Shown: positions 57,099 through 64,000 of the stretch, piece after piece
Layout of the letters: each line of letters opens with the position of its first letter
Numbering within the stretch: the stretch's first letter is position 1
NCBI GenBank assembly: GCA_038496445.1
Contig: JALMLS010000143.1
Span: 372,001-436,000, forward strand
Direction of reading: 5' to 3'
Source: Trichosphaerium sp. ATCC 40318
Lineage: Eukaryota > Discosea > Flabellinia > Trichosidae
DNA length: 64,000 nucleotides
Notes under the pieces: model-generated
Told to the model about the DNA's origin: nothing
The model's database searches: none
What the model saw: the letters and a program-made list of their open reading frames with translations, nothing else
Program-made: the position numbers and the translations under genes

Positions 57099-57972
57099 AT
57101 GAAGTGCACTACGAAATTAACCTTACTTGTAATTCTTTACGTAACAGCTGTTTACTCGCGATGTGGCACGTGATGCGAAACGTTCCCAATTTTAGTATCT
57201 GACGTTTTGTTTCAGTCGAATACGGCCCTCAGGGATCCTTCGACCCGTTCTGGACCCTAGACAGTGGTAATTTCCCTTCTTGTTTGAACAACACCGAACA
57301 AGAGCTCCTTGATGGGACTATGTACCCAGGCGTCATCCAACGCTTAGTAGATATCCCTTTTGATGTTTTTTCGTCTTTCTTTACACAACCAAACCTTTGG
57401 AATTCTTGGAGCCCTCTATTCTCTAAAATAGAAACAACAAAAGATACCTTCAAAGTCTGCAAGTACGTTGTTAAGTCCGCATCACAACAAAAAAAAACTC
57501 AAGATTGTTTATGGTAGATTAACTGTTCCCATGTAGTAAACTTATAGGAGGATTTCACATTGGATATGTCCTACCTTCTGACCTACTAATAAACCCACCA
57601 ACTATTGTGCGAGCTGATATGACTCCAACTCAAGTACACTTTTCTTGGGCTTATCAGTTTTTTACCCCGGACTCGACTTCTTCACCTCTCTTTGGACGAC
57701 ACGATATAGTAGTACAACCAAGCGCTTGCGACAATGACAAAACATGGATATTATCTTGGGAGAAGGCTGCAGGACCTACTGCTGAAACAAACCCAAAAGA
57801 AATTGAACATACGCTTTCACACACAAATTTAGCAATAATGGAAGGTGCCGCTTGTTTGTCACGTGTTTATAAGATTTTTGGTAAACTTCCTACGAACGAA
57901 GTTCAAGAGTTATGTGGAAACGATCCTCACGCTGCATACGCCGCTCTAATCTCGGGTGGAGTGTACAGTTAA
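57099..57972 (+). CDS. Secreted protein with SRPBCC-like features, GC-AG first intron
   Basis: Exons 57099-57165, 57216-57462 and 57537-57972 give 249 residues. A signal peptide is clear (MKCTTKLTLLVILYVTAVYS). The body begins RCVEYGPQGSFDPFWTLDSG. It includes IPFDVFSSFFTQPNLWNSWS, LIGGFHIGYVLPSDLLINPP, TQVHFSWAYQFFTP, CDNDKTWILSWEKAAGPT and HTLSHTNLAIMEGAACLSRV. The order (W..WSPLF near the N-terminus, central strands, C-terminal long helix) suggests the SRPBCC/START-like lipid-binding fold, but this is a weak call. Intron 1 joins in frame only with the GC donor GCACGTGATG at 57166. Confidence 0.6.
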
Positions 57973-58163
57973 ACTAAATAAAGCTCTCATATTTCTCAGC
58001 TACTTGTCTTGGCTTTATTTGGTTTGCGCCATCTACAAAGAATTTGTTAATATCAAGATTACAGCGTACACTGGCGGTTGTTGAACATCTCACTTTGCGA
58101 AGTGACGTCTCATGCATCGTACGGGTTGAAAGTAACAAGTTTTATTTTATCTTTGTGTTATAT

Positions 58164-59596
<1,433 letters not shown>

Positions 59597-59882
59597 GTGA
59601 TCGATAACAGACGGAAACAAAAGTGAAAAAAAACCAGAAAAAGTCAACTTAGGTCACATTGATTTTTCTGAAAGGAGCTAGTAGTGTTATCTAGATTGTT
59701 TAGCACCAAACTCACTGGCACCACAACGACATTTTTCACCTGCTGTTACCAAAAATAGGGCTTGGTTCACTCGCTCACTTGAGTAACATGAAATCATTGA
59801 AAAGTTTGACATGAAAAAAACGAACTTTAGAAGACGAGTTGTTGGTTCCTTTACTTTAGTACGACTGTTGAATACATCTATT

Positions 59883-61441
59883 CTACTTCTTTGCAATACC
59901 TCCACGTTTCTATAATAAAGAGTGTAAGTAGTTATCAAATAGAATAGAACTAGATTACCAATGGCATGTACTTTTTCATTTCAGTAACTTCACGTTCCAT
60001 CCACTAAATGCAAGTTAAACTTTAAACCATTTCGCTTATCAATTGGTACCCAGATGTATCCTGCACCTGCTCCGGCGTCTTTGAGCTCTTGAAATTTTTT
60101 CTAACGTAGAATTAGCGACAAGAACAAGACTGCCAGAGGAGAAAAGGCCTTACTTCTGCTTCTTTGAATTTAGCCTCAGCTTCTTCAACAGCTGCGTTTG
60201 CTTTCGCATGTGCTATTTCAAAAGGTTCTTTTGCCTTTTCAGCACGTTTTCTAGCAGCTTCAGTTGTTATCTTTGCAGTACGTAGTGGTAATGGATCCTC
60301 TAAAAGAAAAAGGTGTTAAAAGAAATAAACAATTGAAAACTCTTTAGTGTACCGGCTAGTAGTTGTGCCAAATCAGCTTTAGCTCTTCCACGTGATACAA
60401 CGCCTCCTTCTTCGGATTTTTTCTTCAACGTTTCTTTTTTATTGTTGTAAGCATCCTCTTGAGCCTAAGGCAATAAAAGTTAAAAGGCTGTTTGCACTAG
60501 AAATATGTGAACCTGAAGTTCGGCTAAAGCTTTGGCAAGTTCGGCTTCAGCGGCTCTAAATGGTGCTGCCGCTTCTTTGGCCTCCTGTTCTTTTTTCTAT
60601 TGTTCAAAATAACGTTAGCATCACGTTGTGACTATTACGCTTTGTGCCTTAGCTTCTTCAACAAGCTTAGTAACAGCGGCTAGCATCTCTTCTGCTTGTC
60701 GAAGTTGCTCTGGATCCCCCTTTTGGTGGTATTAGTACAAATCGCTCCCGATGCAAAATCACGTGCTTGAGGACGTTCTACAAACTCGGATACAGTCTTT
60801 TTGAACTTCCAAAGGCAGTATTCTGTAAAGTGTCAACAAGTTAAATAACTTAGGAGGGCATACCAAGAAGAGCAATACGTCTGTTAAAGTCCAAGTCTGC
60901 CTCTGTTAACGCAACGCGCATCTCCTTGACTGTCATTGTCTCTTCTAAACGTACTGTTTAGTTTTTGCCATTAAATTGCTTTATCTCCGTACTAAGGCTC
61001 TCCAAAAAGCGGTGAGCGGTAAACTCGTCAACATCACACCTATTGTAAGTGTAAGGACAAAGGCATGAGCTCTACAGGCTGGAAAGCGTGCCCTTCTTTT
61101 TCTTTCTCGATATCTAGCTCTATGAACTACGAGAGAAATGAGTCACGTGACGCGGTATATTTACAAAAAGCGGTTGGGTACCTTGTGAGTCCACTCCCAA
61201 ACGTTCTCAGCCGATGCTAAAGACAATATAAGGCGAAATGGTCGTTGTGGAAAGTTGTTGAGTGAAAAATAAGCATGTACATTCTGCATCCTTCCAATAT
61301 GCGTTGAGAAAAGCCTAGCATAGTTTTGTTAGCGAAAAGCACCGAATAAAGCGAGTATACAGCGATTTAAGCTCAACGAACCTTTGCTTGATCTGCGTAA
61401 CACTTTGAAGTGAACTCCTTAAACTTGGCTTGAACTGACAT
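59883..61441 (-). CDS. Calcium-regulated actin-bundling protein (34-kDa type)
   Basis: It starts at ATG 61441 (MSVQAKFKEFTSKCYADQAK) and runs through about ten exons. Regions: RLFSTHIGRMQNVHAYFSLN, LSLASAENVWEWTHKFIELD, CDVDEFTAHRFLESLSTEIK, MTVKEMRVALTEADLDFNRR and IALLEYCLWKFKKTVSEF. A long Ala/Glu/Lys-rich coiled coil (AEMLxAV, EAAAPFRAAEAELAKALAEL, KAKANAAVEEAEAKFKEAE) follows, then WMEREVTEMKKYMPLKRGGI and AKK. This layout matches the Dictyostelium 34-kDa actin-bundling protein family as I remember it. It would cross-link actin filaments under calcium control. Two introns need GC donors: CAA|GCACGTGATT near 60768, and a possible 24-base intron near 60945-60970. Confidence 0.6.
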
Positions 61442-62394
61442 GTGTTGTGATGGTTTTAACAACGTAACTTAAAAAATACACGCTTAACAAAAAGCTGTTC
61501 AAGCCGTGGCAACATTATTAAAATACCTTGACTCTGCGATTGGTGTTGATAGGTTAATCAAAATGTAACATATTCATACAACACCAAGCGTCGGAAATCT
61601 AATTCGTATAATGTATATGTTTGGTATAGTTCCAGTAATCTCCTTACAGCAATCTGTCAATCTCTTTCTCTTCGCTCTGAAGCTGATATTAAGTCTTCTC
61701 TACCGCTTACTCCAGGCACTTGGGCAGGGTTTAATAGCATTTGATGACCAAATTAAGAGCGTGTCAGAGATGTGCTAGTATGCCAGCTGGTGGTCTTCTT
61801 AGAATCCCTAGAGACTGCAGCTCCCGCGATGAACAAGAAGAACCCTAATATCTATGCAAAAAGGAAGGCTCTTAGAAAGAGACTACGCTTGGAAGGCAAG
61901 CTAGCTCCGCCAAAGGAGCCATCCTTATACCACCACTTGCTGCGCCGCCAGATCTGGTATCGTTCATTGTGGATGGGTGCTTCGAGTGATATCAATTTGA
62001 TTAGTGTAGCGAACTCCTCGTTTACGTTTCTAGTCTGTTATTGATGTCAAGATTCGCGTTATTTATTTCACGATGTTTCTCGTGAGATTTCACGTAAAAC
62101 TTATTGATAGAGGGCTTCTTGTCACGTTTCTGCTTTAAGAATGACCGTGATCAACCCTAAAAGCCGTAGTATAGACTATAAACTATACATACCATTAAAT
62201 GGTTGATAGAGCTCCAATACATAGTATTAGCACTCGTTAATACTAGGTATCGCGAAAGAAGTGCTCGTGCAGCAAAGTGTTTATCGAGGAAACCAAATAA
62301 AAATTGTGGTTGTCACGTCATTCTTGTTTCACTGATTTGAAAAAAAAATCAAAATCAAAATCAACAACAACCAACACAAACAACAACAAGCTAG
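61442..62394. other. Unresolved region with possible plus-strand exons
   Basis: Exon-like stretches are present at about 61650-61728 (AICQSLSLRSEADIKSSLPL, then TPGTWA) and 61760-62000 (MNKKNPNIYAKRKALRKRLR, then LEGKLAPPKEPSLYHHLLRR). They have plausible acceptors, but I could not assemble one continuous gene. Three near-perfect A/C-rich CAA repeats just before 62395 look like the leader of the next gene. Confidence 0.25.
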
Positions 62395-63300
62395 ATGTCA
62401 AACAAACAAACATCAACCAACAACAAAACAAAGAAACGTGTCACTCAAAAGAAGAAACCATCAAAGGCGCCAGTGTACGTTAATTTATCGTCAAGTGAAA
62501 TCCAATGATTACTGACACTCTTCATGATAGTACAAAGAAACCCACAGTTAACCCTGCAACTGTTGGAGGAGGTGTCGGAGGCACATTCATGAAGTCATTG
62601 CGTATGTTCTAAAGCCTGTGATGTATTCTAACAGTTTATGATAGCAAAACCTTGTGGTGTTGCTGGCTTGGCACCTTGTATCGGAATCATCAGCCCAAAT
62701 CCAAATGGTACATGTTATTGTGCTCATATCAGCGACTCTTGCTCAATGAGAACATGGTGGACACCATACGATAAGATTCAAAAAGCAGTTCGTACAGCTT
62801 GGATTGAAGAAAAAATCAAATCTGGTTTAGGTATGTAATTGTTTGCTTTGTTACTTTTGGTGATCGTGATGTATGACTCACCCTATGGTCTAGGAAATCA
62901 TCCAATCAGTAAAAGAACATTTTACGTGATGACAGGAATGCCAGAAGCCAATGCAACACTTGCGGCTGTACTTGAGGTATTGAAGGGTGCTCGTAAAGTG
63001 ATCAACAAAACAGGATGTAAAAGGTTTAAAAGTGGATTCTACTTGAATTCCAAGGGTTCTATTCGTCCACTTGTTGAACCTGATGCACTTTGGGCATGTG
63101 GTTGGGTTAAAGGAACAGAACTATCACAACGTTATAAGAAGATGCCAAATAACAAGGTCAATGGAGATGGCATATTTGAAGTACCTGAAATGAAAAAGTT
63201 TGATACAGTCGTTTCACAAGTTCGTAAAGCAAAGAAGGGTTTGGTCAGTAAAGATGACCCAGCACTCAAAAAATTCAGGCCTGTATTGGCGAAGGTATGA
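62395..63300 (+). CDS. Basic protein of unknown family
   Basis: It starts at ATG 62395. Four exons join in frame: a Lys/Thr/Asn-rich start (MSNKQTSTNNKTKKRVTQKK), then TKKPTVNPATVGGGVGGTFM, a Cys-rich block (PCGVAGLAPCIGIISPNPNG, CYCAHISDSCSMRTWWTPYD) and the main exon (62895-63300). The main exon contains KRTFYVMTGMPEANATLAAV, SGFYLNSKGSIRPLVEPDAL, WACGWVKGTELSQRYKKMPN and KKFRPVLAKV. No family recognised. The strongly basic start suggests nucleic-acid or nucleolar binding, and the four-Cys block could bind metal. The junction at about 62605-62648 uses acceptor GATAG to keep frame. Confidence 0.6.
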
Positions 63301-63399
63301 TCACATGCGAACTTTCGTATCGTTGGATGATACGCCTTGTATATACTACTATCAATAAACAAATTATCAATACTTTTTTATTTTATTCAGCTGAGGTAA

Positions 63400-64000
63400 G
63401 TCACGGACAATATAGGGCTTAGAGAAGCAGTATTTCTAATTTCTAGATTCTACAATTTATCTGTAAAGTTAATTGGATGGGCATCTCTCAGAGCTACATG
63501 TAGAAAACACATTTTTTCTGCCATTTTAACTGTACAGTCATAGCTTTTTCACCACTTCTTGAGTTAATAGATATGTGTGTATGTAAACTTCCACCAGCTC
63601 ATCATGTACTTGCTCTTGATAAAACCAAAAAAAGAAACAACACGTGTTAATAAAGAGCAAAAAGGGTTGAGATTCCGTTTGATTTTAGTCAAAAACTTGA
63701 TCGTACTTGTAAGTCTTTTGTTTCAATCTTCTTGATTTTAGCATATCTCTCAATCTGTGTCAATATAGCCATGTTCATATACATCTGAGTTGATGGGAAA
63801 GTAGTATCGGCATTGTGCACAACATCACTTTCAAATCCGTAAGTACTTCCTGAATGAAATATTAAAATCCGTAGACACGGTTATCATTTCGGCTTTCTTA
63901 AAACAAAATAAGAATAAAATAAGAACTTTCCTACTTTTGTTCGTCGGGCAATTGAATTGTACCGTTTAAGTTTTGCAAACTAATACCTCAAAGCTTTGTT
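63400..64000 (-). CDS. Gene cut by right window edge, unidentified
   Basis: Minus-strand exons read (from the edge) LQNLNGTIQLPDEQ, then STYGFESDVVHNADTTFPST, QMYMNMAILTQIERYAKIKK and IETKDLQ before a GTACGATC donor. The final exon is near 63600-63440. The start lies outside the window. No family recognised. CACGTGTT lies inside the intron at about 63641. Confidence 0.4.

Noticed and set aside
62395-63300. Viral capsid-like protein (basic N-terminus, Cys block)
   Set aside because: Similarity is only compositional; the gene has four host-type introns and no recognisable capsid fold motif.

Overview
This is a gene-dense stretch of a eukaryotic nuclear genome, about 38-40% GC by eye. Genes have many short introns (mostly 40-150 nt), short intergenic gaps and several very tight head-to-head pairs. 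Introns mostly start GTACGT/GTACGC and end TAG. A recurring minority start with GC, often GCACGTGA, and reading frame joins correctly only if the GC site is used. Animal/fungal/amoebozoan-type genes are present: a CAAX-tailed Ras, a RasGEF, a DH-PH RhoGEF, a TBC RabGAP, annexin, a likely 34-kDa-type actin-bundling protein, PEX5 and PEX14. This suggests a free-living protist of the amoebozoan/opisthokont side. I cannot name the species. No rRNA, tRNA, CRISPR array or intact transposon was recognised.

Layout. 1-3.4 kb: a small acidic multi-exon gene and a secreted LPMO-like protein with a proline-rich linker. 3.7-4.6 kb: an F-box/LRR gene. 5.1-8.5 kb: coiled-coil and armadillo-repeat exons (minus), head-to-head with a mitochondrial enoyl-CoA hydratase (8.6-9.8 kb). 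10-12 kb: a GYF-domain protein and a P2-like ribosomal stalk protein with an unusual tail. 12.5-14.3 kb: a small F-box-like gene and a tiny secreted cysteine-rich protein. 14.9-17.1 kb: RhoGEF. 17.5-19.6 kb: a TPR gene resembling the C-terminal half of bacterial AfsR/LuxR-type regulators, head-to-head with Ras (19.9-20.8 kb). 21.6-24.6 kb: a Tudor-like chromatin protein. 24.7-25.4 kb: an unknown protein. 26-31.8 kb: MORN_2-type genes, a 2OG-Fe(II) prolyl hydroxylase and a repeat-expanded F-box/LRR gene. 32.1-35.1 kb: a PA-domain seven-helix membrane protein next to a beta-trefoil gene. 35.6-38.6 kb: RasGEF and ribosomal protein eL13. 38.8-41.9 kb: a small unknown gene and a TBC RabGAP. 42.3-45.6 kb: a discoidin-like membrane protein and PEX14, head-to-head with PEX5 (45.7-49.1 kb). 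49.2-51.8 kb: annexin and prefoldin subunit 1, the latter head-to-head with an FHA-macro-HIT aprataxin-like repair enzyme (51.9-54.9 kb). 55-57 kb: a tandem hairpin repeat and a frameshifted MORN gene. 57.1-61.4 kb: a secreted SRPBCC-like candidate, a membrane-anchored haloalkane dehalogenase and the actin-bundling protein. 61.6-64 kb: unassigned exons, a basic protein and an edge-truncated gene.

The gene models below were spliced by hand from reading-frame continuity and family matches. Where a junction was ambiguous this is stated.
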